A DNA stretch of 64,000 bases, from assembly GCA_021234155.1 (NCBI GenBank), contig JAJEKV010000214.1, positions 498,001-562,000 of the forward strand. The letters are read 5' to 3'. This DNA comes from Isoetes taiwanensis. Its lineage: Eukaryota > Streptophyta > Lycopodiopsida > Isoetales > Isoetaceae. Shown piece by piece: positions 12,814-24,090 of the stretch. Under the pieces are notes generated by a model. That model was not told the origin of the DNA and did not search any database. It worked only from the letters and a program-made list of their open reading frames with translations. The translations under genes were made by a program, and so were the position numbers. Every line of letters begins with the position of its first letter. The stretch's first letter is position 1.

Positions 12814-12863
<50 letters not shown>
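12814..12863. repeat. Poly-T run of about 50 nt
   Basis: An uninterrupted T homopolymer ends the palindrome-rich segment. A shorter T run (11564-11584) lies near the left GC-rich part. Confidence 0.95.
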
Positions 12864-12867
<4 letters not shown>

Positions 12868-13186
12868 AGTATAGAATGCATGTACACTTGATACATGGGT
12901 TTATTTAACTGGATAGGGGTTTATTTGACTTGCTACACCCGTTAAAGTTATGAAATATACCACCATGAAAATGTTCAATGTTTTGTGGTACATCCGATTT
13001 GAGCTATGAGGTATATAATCGATGATGATAACTAGTAATACCTTACCCCTCACGATAACTAATACCTTACCAACATGCAAAGATGTAGTTTATCTTAAAA
13101 TTTTATTTTGTTAGATTTAAAAAGGTTAGGTTTCCACGAATAGTATATGTAGCTACGTGTTCGCTTGTTACGACGACATATATATA
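12864..13186. other. Unassigned DNA
   Basis: AT-rich sequence with no gene. GGGTTTATTTAACT and GGGTTTATTTGACT at 12898 and 12917, and TAATACCTTACC at 13040 and 13065, are small internal repeats. No other structure was seen. Confidence 0.5.
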
Positions 13187-14020
13187 CAAGAAATTTAATG
13201 CGTCCTAAGGTGCATGTTCGAGTTTTAGCATGTTCCTACCTGCAAGTTCTTATAAAAGAATCTCTTGAGAATACTCTAAATTCATAGATTCTCTAAGATT
13301 CTACCAAGGTTCTCTTAGAGGGTTCGTGAGCATTTCTCTAAATTTTATAAGATTCCCTCTAGATTCCATTAGATTTCCCTAGATTCTCCAAGATTCTATG
13401 AAGATCCCCTTAGATTCTCTTAGATTCATTTAGATTTTATGAGATTGCCCTAGGTTCCCTTACATTACATGTGATTCAAAGAGATTCTATAAAGATTCCC
13501 TTAGATACTCTAAGATTTCATCAACATTTTCTTAGATTCCCTTAGATTTTATGAAGATTCCTTTAGATCCCCCAGATTTTAAGAGATTCGCTTAGACTTG
13601 TAAATATTTTCCTAGATTCTCTTACTTTTTATAAGATTTTCTTACATTCTATTAGATTCTTCTGGATTCCTTTACATTCTAGAACTTTTTAGAACATTCT
13701 AAGACTTTCTGGAACATTCTAAGACTTTCAATATATTCTAGAACTTTCTGGAAGCATTTCCCTAGATTTTCTTACATTCTCATAGATTCCCCTACATTTT
13801 AGAACATTCCAAAACTTATTAGAACAATTTGAAACTTTTTCTTAGATCCCCCCTAGATTCTCTTATGTTCTAGAACTTTCTAGAAGATTCTGGAACTTTC
13901 TAAAGCCTTCCAGAACATTCTAGAACTTCTTGAACTAGCTAGAATGTTATAGTCTATTTTATCTTAATGGGAATATTACCCTTAAGTATATTTGAAATAT
14001 AAATTATTCTTAGAATTAAT

Positions 14021-14080
14021 GCTTGGTCTAGTGGTTAGAATGGGGGGTTGGGGGGTCAATGGCCAGGGTTCGAATCCCCC
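14021..14080 (+). mobile_element. tRNA-like SINE head
   Basis: TGGTCTAGTGG (14024-14034) matches a pol III A box and GGTTCGAATCC (about 14067-14077) matches a B box, with about 40 nt between. The cloverleaf stems do not close well, so it is a tRNA-derived promoter or pseudogene rather than a working tRNA. Two further examples lie at 23857 and 24021, all followed by an A-rich, AATTTT-type sequence. Confidence 0.55.
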
Positions 14081-14126
14081 ACACAACATAAAAATTTTAA
14101 AAGCCTTTTCCTAAGGGATGAGCATT

Positions 14127-14400
14127 CAACTTGGGCCGTAGGATCTTGGACTCGATCAAGGGTCGAGATCTCACGCAACATGAGCCATAGGATCTATTAC
14201 ATATAATTCCCAAAGTCATGTGCACCATAGGATATGTGCCAAGCCACGTGAGCCGTAGGATCTTGGACCGACGATCAGGATCAAATCAACCTGGACCGTA
14301 GGATCGCGTCTATACGAATTATATATAAACTCCCAAGCCATCTGGGCCGTAGGATACGTCCCAAAGCCACATGAGCCGTCGGATCTCGAACGGACGGTCG
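14127..14400. repeat. Interspersed GAGCCGTAGGATC repeats
   Basis: Variants of (T)GAGCCGTAGGATC occur at least six times (near 14131, 14183, 14226, 14250, 14297, 14345 and 14377) with irregular spacing of about 30-55 bp. Similar 'CCGTTGGATC' words are common in plant transposon termini and also occur in the 51-61 kb element. No coding content. Confidence 0.6.
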
Positions 14401-14411
14401 GATAAGCGCGA

Positions 14412-15180
14412 TATATATATATATAATATATAATATATATACAAGTTTTTGTACTATCAATGGGATAAAATAAAGGGAAGATTACGAAAATTCTGCTATC
14501 ATGTAGCTTCTTTCCTACTTCTTTTGGCACATGAAGTTTTTTAATCGATCCTACAGTGCATGTTCTAATGTGTGCATGTTTCAGTTTGTCTACGTTTCAG
14601 TTTTCTAAGAATTTACGAAGATTCTCACTTTTTATGAGATTTCCTTATTCTAGAATTTAAATGCTCTTAAATTTTACGAGATTCCATTAGATTCTTGTAA
14701 ATTCTCTTATATTTTGTGAGATTTCCTTAGATTTTATCAAAATTCCTTTAGATTCCCTTAAATTCAATGAAGATACCTTTAGATTTTCTAAGATTACCTT
14801 ACATTCGATTCTCTCATCATTAGTTGATTAGTCAAAACTCATCAATTTGCTCCCACGACATTTTAGAACATCCAGCAAAAAGTTTACATCTTATGAAGAT
14901 TCCATTAGATTCTAACAAATAATTACTATTTTTAAAAACTTTTCAATATTTAGTATTCTTAGCAACTTCTATTTCTCGATCAAAGGCCAATGAAGAACTT
15001 AGATTCTCTTATAGGGATATTCCTTTACACCCTATTAGATTTTTTTGCATTCTCCAATATTTTATAAAAACTCGCTTATATTTTGTGAGATTTTATTAGA
15101 ATGCCGTAGATTTCAATAAGTTACTATTTTTAAGAAATTTTCAACTTATTCATTTTGGTTAACGAGTCAAAGCTCATTCT
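14412..15180. mobile_element. (TA)n tract and second AGATTC-type repeat fragment
   Basis: A TA-rich tract (14412-14440) is followed by ACAAGTTTTTGTACTATC at 14441, a terminus motif that recurs beside (TA)n tracts at 51073, 57946, 57967, 61160 and 61203. From 14610 to about 15120 the sequence again consists of degenerate GATTCTCTTAGATT words. The far end is not defined. Confidence 0.45.
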
Positions 15181-18100
15181 TAAAGTTTGATTCATTGTAT
15201 ATATTTTTTTAGAAGTATCGACATATAGTTACGAAAGTAGTATTGGTTGCATTAATTGTATTAGATGTGTAAGTTATAAGATACAAAGTGTCAAGGTTGG
15301 ACAATTCAAAGTAAATAGATCCATATCCTCTTGCACTCAGAGGAAGGAGAAATACGACTTGCAAAGGGAAGAAGCCACCGCTATACTGTTCCTATGCCAG
15401 TGGGGGAATGGAACGAGTAATCTGTATGCGTACATCCACCTATTTATCGTACAACACTAAACTGCATACAAATTATAACATACTATGGCATTTTTGATCT
15501 ACATCATACGCACCTATGGTTCATAACCTCAACCCATTCAACATTGGTTGCAATGTCTCCACAAGTTCAATAAACCTAAGGCTGTTTCTGAACCTGTAAA
15601 TTTAAAAACCATGACTTAGTTGCATATTATTTAATGGCTGCAACTGTGCCTTGCCAACCTGTTTTTCCATCGACATGATACCATGTTACTAAGCTTAAAA
15701 TTATGAAGACAGGGAAATAGATATTAAATCGCCAAACCGTGTCATGTTTGAACATCTTACATGTGAAAATCCAGCACCAAGCTTTTTCATCTACATGATA
15801 CCATTCTATGCCCTATTAAAAAATATAGGTGCACGCATGCATCACAAACCCTTCGTATATCAAGGTATTTTGCCTAGTACTACCTTAAAGAATGAACCTA
15901 ATTGTTTGTCCCCACTAGTCAGTCAAAAAACTACATTAAGCTCAATATTTTGCCAACATAACATCACATATTTGCAGGCCATGGCTGGGATAAGCAAATG
16001 TCATTCTCTCCAATTAACACAAAACCAACAGAATACCTTTCTCTAGCAAAGCCATTGGTTCCAAATCCGAGATGCCTTGCAACCCAACTGGCATCATTTG
16101 ATAAAGGACACAGGAGCCTTAATGGAACAAAACCATCGGGCAAGGCATGTTAGTTGCATACTATTTAACGTTAGTTGCATACTATTTAACGGGTGTAAAT
16201 ATTGTCTTAGCAAACCTTGTCATGTTTCAGCATCTTAGATATAAAAATCCAGCATTAACCAGAAAACATTCTCACTCTCAGGCAAAAAAATTGGCCAAGA
16301 AGGAAAAGTAAAATAACATGTTAAATCCTATAGAGCAAAATAGATAGCACATGACTAAACCGTGTCATGTTTGAATATCTTACATGTGAAAAATCCAGCA
16401 CCAAGCACAACATTTACCAAGCTTCTATACATCTACATCATACCATTCCACACCTTATTTAAAACCATCCTGCATTAATAAGCTATACTTTAGCGTAGCT
16501 TCAATATATGCATCTACGGCATTTGCATGCTAAATAGGCAACACTTTGATCGCACACACTACAATGCCTGCAAGCGATATGGAAAATGCATGATAGCCTC
16601 CTTCCCCACATTAATAAGCTAGAGATTTGGGTTCGTTCAATATTACGCAATTTGTCGCCCTTGCTCCGGCAAAGGTATTCTTTCCATGCATGTAGGTATA
16701 ATTGTCTAAAATGGCATCAATCTCCTCAAAATAGGAAAAAGAACTCACATGTTTGGAAGAACGAGGCACATTCCACTTCATGTGTATAATTCTAAAGACC
16801 AAGTGACATCCACGCATCAAACAAATAATGGATGTAGTCAATACATTTATTCATCATGCAACACCACATGCATGTCAAGTTACTTGCATATCAATTTAGA
16901 CATAAAAAATAGCCCTCATCGGATAAGCTAAAATGTCTAAGCCTAAAATAATTTCACCCGAAAGTTAGTGAATCTTACATCATCGGCATGTAAAAGTATT
17001 AGTCTATTAGACACGACAATGGACGAACATGCATCAATTCCATGCCATTATGGAACCTTTCTCTTGGCATGTCAAGAGTACATGAAAGCTTTCTATCCCC
17101 GATTGGTGAGTTAAGAAACTACGCACATTTGCATGCCGGGGATAAGCACATGTCATTCCTCCAATTAATGGGGAATCCCGCGAATACCTTCCTCCGGCCA
17201 AAAAGCCATTACTTTCAAAATGCGGATGCCTTGCAAACCGGCATCGCCCAATCAAGGAAGCGGGAGCTTTAGTAGAATAAATTGAAGGTTGCAAATTGCA
17301 AGAATTAAACCTACGGAAAATGCATCAACCACCAACTTTGCTTACACATATAGGCATACTCTCGGGGTTGCAAATTAGAAGGACTAAACCATCGAGCATA
17401 AATAGATGTATTTTCACCATTACAACTCACACACTTGAATTCTCATATCCACTAAATTACTTACATTTTATAATGTGCTACACCACTTTCCATCTACACC
17501 ACATACGCACCATCATTCACCTCATCATTCACCTCAAGGCAACCGATCCCAGCAAATTCACAAATCATGGCATCAACAAGGCACCTAGAGAAACAAAACT
17601 AGAACGAGCCACTTATAACATACAATACCAACTGCTAAATGATCGCAAAGCCATCTAGCATGTTCTGATATAGCAAAGAAGAGGCCCATGAGAATCTAGA
17701 ACATGACCGACATAGCAAGCCGGGGAGGAGAATTAGATCCATATTCGTGAGGCTTTCATAGATAAAACCTCCCGCCAAAGTTCTAACGCCGGGGCAACCA
17801 TATAAACATGGATGAATTTAATTCCAAATGAGCGCATTCACTCCATTAACATTCAGCTTACAAACTATAAGCATGTAAATGGGTTAACTACCTCTTCGTA
17901 ATATCAACAACAAATACGTCCATCCCAAACAAGACAATGCCTATGGTAAAATTGCCATACCTTGCAAGTGCAAGCTCTGTTTTTTGCCAAGGGAGCATTC
18001 ATTTGAAAGCTTAAGGAAAGACCTAAAAAGTAACACTAGCGCACAATTTTCAAATTCCTAATCTTAATATGTCGAATATGACAAAATGCATTTGTTGCTC

Positions 18101-18900
18101 TAATTTTACAGCAGAGTAATAACTTGAGGGGCCTAGCTTCAACAAGGAAGCTCCATTTCTAAAACATAAGCATGCATTGCTTACAGAGTAGCCCATAAAA
18201 GATGTTCCAAATTCATAGTACAAATGGGTTCAAATCAACCAAAGCGAATCTCCGGCTTTGATACTTTGCCATGGCGAGAGAACTAGAAGGTATGAATGGT
18301 TAATGTTAGTCTTGCATAAAGTAGGCAATTTAGATTTTATTTTTGCAAATGGATTTCAAAGCAAATACTTCCAACAAATGCAGCAAACCAAATCTCAATA
18401 CTTTGATACTTCGCCATGGCGAGAGAACTAGAAATAAGCGAGATCGAAGCTTGCTTATGGGTATGGAGTAATTACATTGTATGAACACAATCAACAACTT
18501 CTCGGTGATAACATGCCCACCACGATGTAAATCGTAGTATGAACCATACAAAGCATTTCAACGTCTCAATTGTCTTTACAACTCAAGACGCGGAGTTGGA
18601 GATGCCTTTTTCGACTCCGGGCTGGCCGGAGTAAACCGTAGGGAAGCAAAATCTAGAATTAAATCTCAAGTTTTGAAGCTTTCCTAGTAGGGGTCTACTC
18701 CGTTGGCCAAGTGCAAAGTCTGTTGATCCGGTGCAACCCGTCGATCTGATGCGCACCTATGAAGAGCACTCGGGCTTCAAATATCTTCATAATCTCAATC
18801 AATTCAAGGCTGGCCCAAATTTCCTCACAAGCTCAACCAATTCAAGGCTGGTTGTGAATCTGCAAATTTAGAATCATGACATTAGGGGGCATGTAATTTC
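15181..18900. repeat. Decayed repeat region, no recognised gene
   Basis: The motif AACCGTGTCATGTTTGAA with a downstream TCCAGCA occurs at 15733-15779, 16357-16405 and, more diverged, 16210-16256. The segment 15963-16130 is partly repeated at 17120-17275, and TTTGATACTT(T)GCCATGGCGAGAG occurs near 18257 and 18405. The region is therefore an accumulation of duplicated fragments. Short frames on both strands lack motifs. In 17041-17520 there is no CAG or CTG at all (see findings). Confidence 0.55.
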
Positions 18901-19679
18901 TTCTGTGTTCATCCTCCTCTATATCAACATTTTGGTCCTAAGATGATAAAAAGATGCTAGAAAGAATACTTTATTGTGTAATAAACTATGATCACCATAA
19001 TAGCTAATATTCTATCTTTGGATATTCATTCAAATATAGCAAAGGCATTTAACAATTATTGCTTTAGCCCGTTTAACAAGATACACAATCAATCAACACA
19101 AATAACAATGAAGATATATAAAGAACATATGTTCTATTTATATCTTAAAGCAATCTTGATGCTAAAAGCGGATCAACATTTCATTGGGCAATACTTTCTT
19201 ATTATTATCCGATCCTTGAGGCATACATATGGCACATACGACTGCTGTAGCCTCAATAATAACAAAGCAGACCATATGTGGTAAATTTGCCCATACCGGT
19301 AGGCCCATTCTAAAATGCTTTATTCCAACCCATTGCTTGATTATCAACGGTTTAATTCTAATTCTAGATCTTTCTACTTATTTTGCTCATCAAAGTATAC
19401 CGGTGGATCTTAGGAAAAACCATGCAATAGTGCTTGAAAACTATAGAACCACAATAGATAGAATCTAGAGATAACTACTCTGTTTTGCAAATTTTGTTCT
19501 CGAGAAAAATTACCTTCTTAAGAAATCAAAACCCAATCATATGTTTGGCGGCATTCGTGGCCAAAACCGTCGGCGATGTCGCCTTGACCCGGAGAGATTT
19601 GCTACTAAAGCTTTTACTGAAAATTATTTAGCAGATTATAAGCTGGAAAATCCCGAGCCCTAAATCCATCTCGATTTCG
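18901..19679. other. Unassigned AT-rich DNA
   Basis: A 98-aa plus frame (18988-19284) and smaller minus frames are present without recognisable motifs or supporting splice signals. Nothing else was seen. Confidence 0.4.
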
Positions 19680-20346
19680 CTTTCCAAAAAGCATGCGAGG
19701 AGATATAATTTCGATTTCTACTGCTCAAAGAAGCACCATCGGGCAATTTCGCCCATTTATTGCAAAGTTCGATTCGACTATGGCAGCTCCATCATCACCG
19801 TATCCAAACTTGGTCAAGCTTTGATCAATATAACAGCCCTTATAACCCTCAACTTTGCAGCCAGGCATCGGATTTAGCAAATCCTAGGCATCACAATAGA
19901 AATTAAGAAAACAAAAAGGAAAACTTAAGCTTACATGCACAAGGCGCACACCATCTCTCCAATCGCCGGTTCATAAGCTCGACCCCATTTGCAAAGAGTT
20001 CATACTTGATGAAAACATGAGAAGCCCCGCATTTGTCTCAAGTAAGTCATCATAAGTCTTGATTATCAAGTTTCGAAATCTTGCGGGCTTGCGCGTTTCG
20101 TTGAAGCCTCGGAACTCGATCTGCTCCTTTGAACCGGAGCTTTACTCGTCGAAATGAAGCGGATTGGGAAACATCTGCATCAAAATGGAATGAGACAAAA
20201 ATTTTAGCGTGAGAAAAAACCCAAATTTTTGAGCATAAATGTACCATAAGGTGGAGCTGCGTAAGATGAAGGGCTATCGACGCCACTATTCTTCGGCCGC
20301 ATGGAGAACCGGAAAGCTGGAGAACTGAGTCACCAAGAGCTCTCAT
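19680..20346 (-). pseudogene. Possible broken multi-exon gene, unrecognised
   Basis: On the minus strand an exon-like stretch from 20346 ends at CCTTATG with a GTACAT donor (20244). The next acceptor, GATGCAG, ends at 20175, giving a 70-nt intron. After it the open stretch VSQSASFRRVKLRFKGAD can be read. Another donor/acceptor-like pair (GTAAGC at 19934, GCCTAG at 19884) precedes an open stretch with GCKVEGYKGCYIDQ and KFGYGDDGAAIVESNF. The 51-nt second intron is too short for most plants, and frames shift several times. The protein family is not recognised. The area also carries the CCG/CGG substitution signature, so frame breaks may be artefacts. Confidence 0.25.
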
Positions 20347-20710
20347 TCAAGAAGCTCAAAATCGGTGCAACCAAGCAAAGGCCGGCAACCAAGGCGGAAG
20401 AAGAATCGGGTTGAAGGAGATGCCCCGTCCCCGGCCACGTAATTAATTATAATTAATGCCTCATTAAAAATTGCTGCCACCTCAAAATGCCATTTAACAT
20501 CTTTAATTAAATGCTCAAGTTCGACGGTTTGGATTAAAAGCCCCAATTTAAGTCCTCAAATCCGACGTCACAGATCAAAAGCCCCAAATAAAGGGGTCAT
20601 TTGAGGTGGCTTATTTGGGGGCTTAACGTGGGCCGTCCAGATCTGAGATGGACGGCCAGGATTCCAAGATCTACATTCAATATAATTGTATATATATAGG
20701 TGATATAAAA

Positions 20711-20719
<9 letters not shown>
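20347..20719. other. Unassigned DNA
   Basis: Contains GCCCCAAATAAAGGGG and related GC/AT words but no gene. It ends at an A-rich run and a TA microsatellite. Confidence 0.4.

Positions 20720-20745
<26 letters not shown>
20720..20745. repeat. (TA)n microsatellite
   Basis: A pure TA run preceded by about 13 A residues. Confidence 0.95.
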
Positions 20746-20750
<5 letters not shown>

Positions 20751-20759
20751 GAAAGGCCG

Positions 20760-20891
20760 GGCCCTTTTCTTTTGCACCCATTCCTCGGCTCGGCCCCTCT
20801 GGGGCCTCGCCTCGGTTTGGGCCCACCCACGTGCCCTTTTCCTTTGCACCCTTCCTCGGCTCGGCTTCGGCCGAGGCCTCGCCTCGGTTTG
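20760..20891. repeat. ~70-bp tandem duplication, GC-rich
   Basis: Two adjacent copies share CCTCGGCTCGGC and GGCCTCGCCTCGGTTTGG, the second starting near 20831. They immediately precede the CT/TATC tract. Confidence 0.8.
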
Positions 20892-20892
20892 G

Positions 20893-20905
<13 letters not shown>

Positions 20906-20986
<81 letters not shown>
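20906..20986. repeat. (TATC)n microsatellite, about 20 copies
   Basis: An uninterrupted TATC run opens the long pyrimidine tract. The phase is constant, with no interruption seen. Confidence 0.95.
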
Positions 20987-20990
<4 letters not shown>

Positions 20991-23165
20991 CTCTCCTCTC
21001 TATTTTCCTCTCCCTCCCCTTTTTTTATCTTCCGTCTCTCTCCCCATCTCTCTTCTTTTCCCTCTCTCTTTTTCCTCTCTCTTCCCTCTTTCTTTCCTCT
21101 CTTCTCTCTCCTCTGCTCTCCTCTCTCCTCCTCTCTTTCTTTCTCCTCTCTTTGTTTCTCTCTTTTCCCTCTTGTTTCTCTCTATTCTCTCTCCTCTCTT
21201 CTTCTATCTCTCTCTTTTCCTCTCTGCATCTTTCTTCTCTCTCTTCTCTCTCCTCCTCTCTCCTCTCTCTCTTCTTTCCCTTCTCTTCCCTCTCTATTCT
21301 CTCTCCTCTCTCTTCTCTCTTCCCCCCTCTCTCTCTCTCCTCTCTCTTCTCATCTCTCCTCTCCTCTCTCCTCTCTCTATCTCTCCCCTCTCTCTCCCTC
21401 CTCTCTCTCTCTCTCTCCTCCTCTCTCTCTCCCTCTCTCTGCCCTTTACATGTCTTTCCTCCTTCCCTCTCTCTCGTCTCTCTTCTCTGCTCTCCTCTCT
21501 CTCCTCTCTTCTCTTTCTTTCCCCTTTCTCCTCTCTCTTCTTTCCTCTCTCTCTTCTCTCTCCCTCTTCCTCTTGTCTATCTTTTCTCTCTCTCTCTCTT
21601 CTTTCCCTCTCCTCTCTCTCCTCTCTCTTCCTCTTTCTTCTCCTCTCTTCTCTACCATCCTCCCTTGTCCTTTCTTTTCTCTCTCCTCTCTTTCTCTCTC
21701 TCCTCTCTCTCTCATCTCTTCTTTCCTCTCTCCCTCTCTCTCTTCCTCTCTCTCTTCTCTCCTCCTCCTCTTTCTCTCTCTCTCCCTCTCTCTTTGTTTC
21801 TCTCTCTCTTCTCTCCCCTCTCTCCTCCCTCTCATGCCTCCCTATCTCTCTCTCCTCTCTTTGTCTCTCCTCCTTTGCTCTCTCTCCTCTCTCTCTTCCA
21901 TCCTTCTTCACTCTCTTCCTCTCTCCTCCCATGTCTCTTCCTCTCTCTCTATCTTTCTCTCTCCCCTCCCCATTTCTCCCTCCTCTCTCCCACTCTCCTT
22001 CTCTCCTCCTCCCTCCTCTCCTCCCTCTCTCCCTGCCCCTCTCCCTCCTCCCTCCCCTCCCTCTCCCTCTCTCTCTCTCCCTCTCTCCCTCTTCCTCCTC
22101 CCCTTCCATCTCTCCTCTCTCCTCTCTCTCCTCCCTCTCCCTCTCTCTCTCCCCTCCCTCCCATCTCTCCCATCCTTCCTCTCTCTCTATTTCTCCTCCT
22201 GTCTCCTCTCTCCTCTCTCCCATCCTCCTCTCTCTCCTCCTCCTCCTCTTCTCTCTCCTCCCCCCATTCTCCCTCCCCCATCTCCCATCTCTCCCCCATC
22301 TCCTGTGTCTCCCCATCTCTCATTTCCCTCCCCCATTCTCCCCCACCTTCTCCTCCTCCCTCCCCCATCCTCTCTCTCTCCCTCCTCCTCCCCTCCCATC
22401 TCTCCCTCCCCCATTTCCTCCCCCCATCCCCTGGCTCCCTCCTCCCCCATCTCCTATTTCTATCTCCTATTTCTCTCCTAAGGTCCACTTTTCTTTTTAT
22501 ACAATTATCTCTACTTACTGCCTATCATTTCCTCGACCATCCGGGCCAACCCATGTCTCTTCTTTTGTTTCTCCCCTTCTCTCCTATACTCCCATTCTCT
22601 TCCATCCTCCCTCCCTCTCCTCTCTCTCCTCTCCTCTCTCTCCTCTCCCTCCCCTCCCTCTCCCTTTGTCCTCTCTCCCTATTTCCCCTCTCTCTCTTTC
22701 TTCCTCTTTCTCCCTACTCTTCTTCCTCTGTCTCTCTCCCTCTCATTTCTCTCCCTCTCTCTCCCTCCCCTCTTTCTCTCTCTCTTTCTCTCTCTCTCCT
22801 CCACTATTTCCTCTCTCTTCTCTCTCTTCTCTCCCTCTCCTGTTCTCCTCTCCCTCCTCTCTCTTTTTCTCTCCTCTCTCTTTCCTTTCTCTCTTCTCCC
22901 TCTCTCTCCTCTCTCTTCTCTCTCTTCTCTCCTTCTCTCCCCTTCTCTTCTCTCTCCTCTCTCTTCTATCTCTTCTTCCCTTCCTCTCTCTCTCTCATCT
23001 CTCTCCTTCCTTCTCTCTCTTTCCTCTCTCTCTCTCATCTCTCTTCTTTCCCTTCTCTCTCTTCTTTTCTCTCTCTCTCTCTCTTCCCTCTCTCTTCTCT
23101 CTCCTCTGTCTCCTCTCTGCTCTCCTCTCTCTCTCCTCCCTCATCTCTTTCTCTCTCCTCCCTCT

Positions 23166-23244
<79 letters not shown>

Positions 23245-23760
23245 CTTTCTCTCTTCTCTCCTATCTCTCTCCTCTCTCTCTCATATCTCTCTCCCCTCTC
23301 TCCCTCTTCTCCCTCCTCTCTGTTTCTCTCCTCTCTCTCTCTCCTCTCTCTCTCTCTCCTTTCTCTCTTCTCTCTCCTCTTTCCCCTCTCTCTCTCCCTT
23401 TCTCATGTCTCTTCCCTCTCTCTTCTCTCTCTCTTCACTCTCCTCTCTCTTCCCCCTCTCCTTTTCTCTCTTCTCTCTCCTCTCTCTTCTTTCCCCTCTC
23501 TCTCTTTCAGCTCTCCTCTCTCTCTTTTCTCTCCTCTCTCTTCTTTCTCCCCTCTCTCTCTCCCATCTCTCTTCCCTCTCTCTTCTCTCTCCTCTGTCTC
23601 TATTTTTCCCCTCTCTCTATCTTTCTCTCTCTTTTCTATTCCTCTCTCTCCCTTTTCTCTTCTCTCTTCTCCCTCTCCTCTCTCTCCCCTCTCTCTACCC
23701 TCTCTCCTTTCTTCTATCTCCTCTCCCTCCCCCTCTGTCTTTTCCTCTTCTCTCTCTAGC
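20987..23760. repeat. 2.8-kb homopyrimidine tract
   Basis: The plus strand is almost entirely C and T, built of CTCTCC, CTCTTT and CCTCTCT variants with a pure CT run at about 23171-23241. One ordinary segment interrupts it at about 22480-22560. Open frames of up to 979 codons exist in all plus frames and long Arg/Glu frames on the minus strand. They come from the absence of A and G, not from genes. Tracts like this can form triplex (H-DNA) structures and are difficult to sequence and assemble. Confidence 0.95.
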
Positions 23761-23856
23761 TCTATTCTAGAACATTCTAGAAGGTTCTTACTTTTAACCT
23801 TGCCTATGCCCCACCTTTAACAATATTAAAATCATCATGTTCTTCAACAAACTAAT

Positions 23857-23926
23857 GCTTGGCCTAGTGGTTGAGATTCACGGCTGGGGTCCCAAAGCCC
23901 AGGGTTCGAAACCCTCCTAAACCAAG
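23857..23926 (+). mobile_element. tRNA-like SINE head
   Basis: A-box-like GGCCTAGTGG (23861-23870) and B-box-like GGTTCGAAACCC (about 23903-23914) are spaced as in a tRNA. The ends CTTGG and CCAAG could pair as a short acceptor stem. Followed by GAAAGTTTTAACACC. Likely a tRNA-derived SINE or tRNA pseudogene. Confidence 0.55.
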
Positions 23927-24020
23927 AAAGTTTTAACACCAAGGCTTTTAATTAAGCAAAGGAATTTCCATTGCCCCAACCTTAACAAAGCATGGACTTC
24001 CTATTCTTTTAAGAAAAGAC

Positions 24021-24090
24021 TGGTTGGTCTAGTGGTAAGGGTGGGGGGTTTGGGGGGCAATGTCTAGGGTTCAAGTCCGTGGTAAACCAA
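24021..24090 (+). mobile_element. tRNA-like SINE head
   Basis: A-box-like TGGTCTAGTGG (24025-24035) and B-box-like GGTTCAAGTCC (24068-24078). TTGG and CCAA could pair at the ends. It is followed by an A/T-rich stretch. It lies about 200 bp upstream of the left border of the tandem retroelement array. Confidence 0.55.

Larger units (their letters stand above)
11164..12863. mobile_element. CACTA-like element with ACGTCGTT subterminal palindromes
   Basis: The left edge reads CACTACAAAATT, matching the CACTA/En-Spm terminus. It is followed by many copies of ACGTCGTTTAACGACGT-like palindromes at 11187-11215, 11428-11446 and 11521-11545, and again near the right end at 12720-12812. Dense subterminal repeats at both ends are characteristic of CACTA elements, where they bind transposase. 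A GC-rich segment (11340-11530) and a poly-T run lie inside. A matching right TIR was not found (TTTTAAATAGTA near 12863 is only a weak match), and no transposase is recognisable, so it would be non-autonomous. Confidence 0.45.
13187..14411. mobile_element. Repeat element with AGATTC-type internal array
   Basis: The left edge is TATATACAAGAAATTTA after a short TA tract. From about 13260 to 13930 the sequence is a degenerate array of AGATTCYCTTAGATTC-like words at roughly 10-12 bp spacing, grading into TTCTAGAACTTTCTAGAA variants. The right part contains a tRNA-like head (14021-14080) and a CCGTAGGATC repeat block, and ends at another (TA)n tract (14412-14440). The same architecture recurs at 51073-52560, 57967-59697 and inverted at 59705-61160, so this appears to be a divergent relative of that family. 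Confidence 0.45.

Noticed and set aside
20772-23820. Very long open frames (up to 979 codons plus, 340 minus)
   Set aside because: They are translations of a C/T-only tract (Leu/Ser/Pro, or Arg/Glu/Gly on the other strand), where stop codons are rare by composition.
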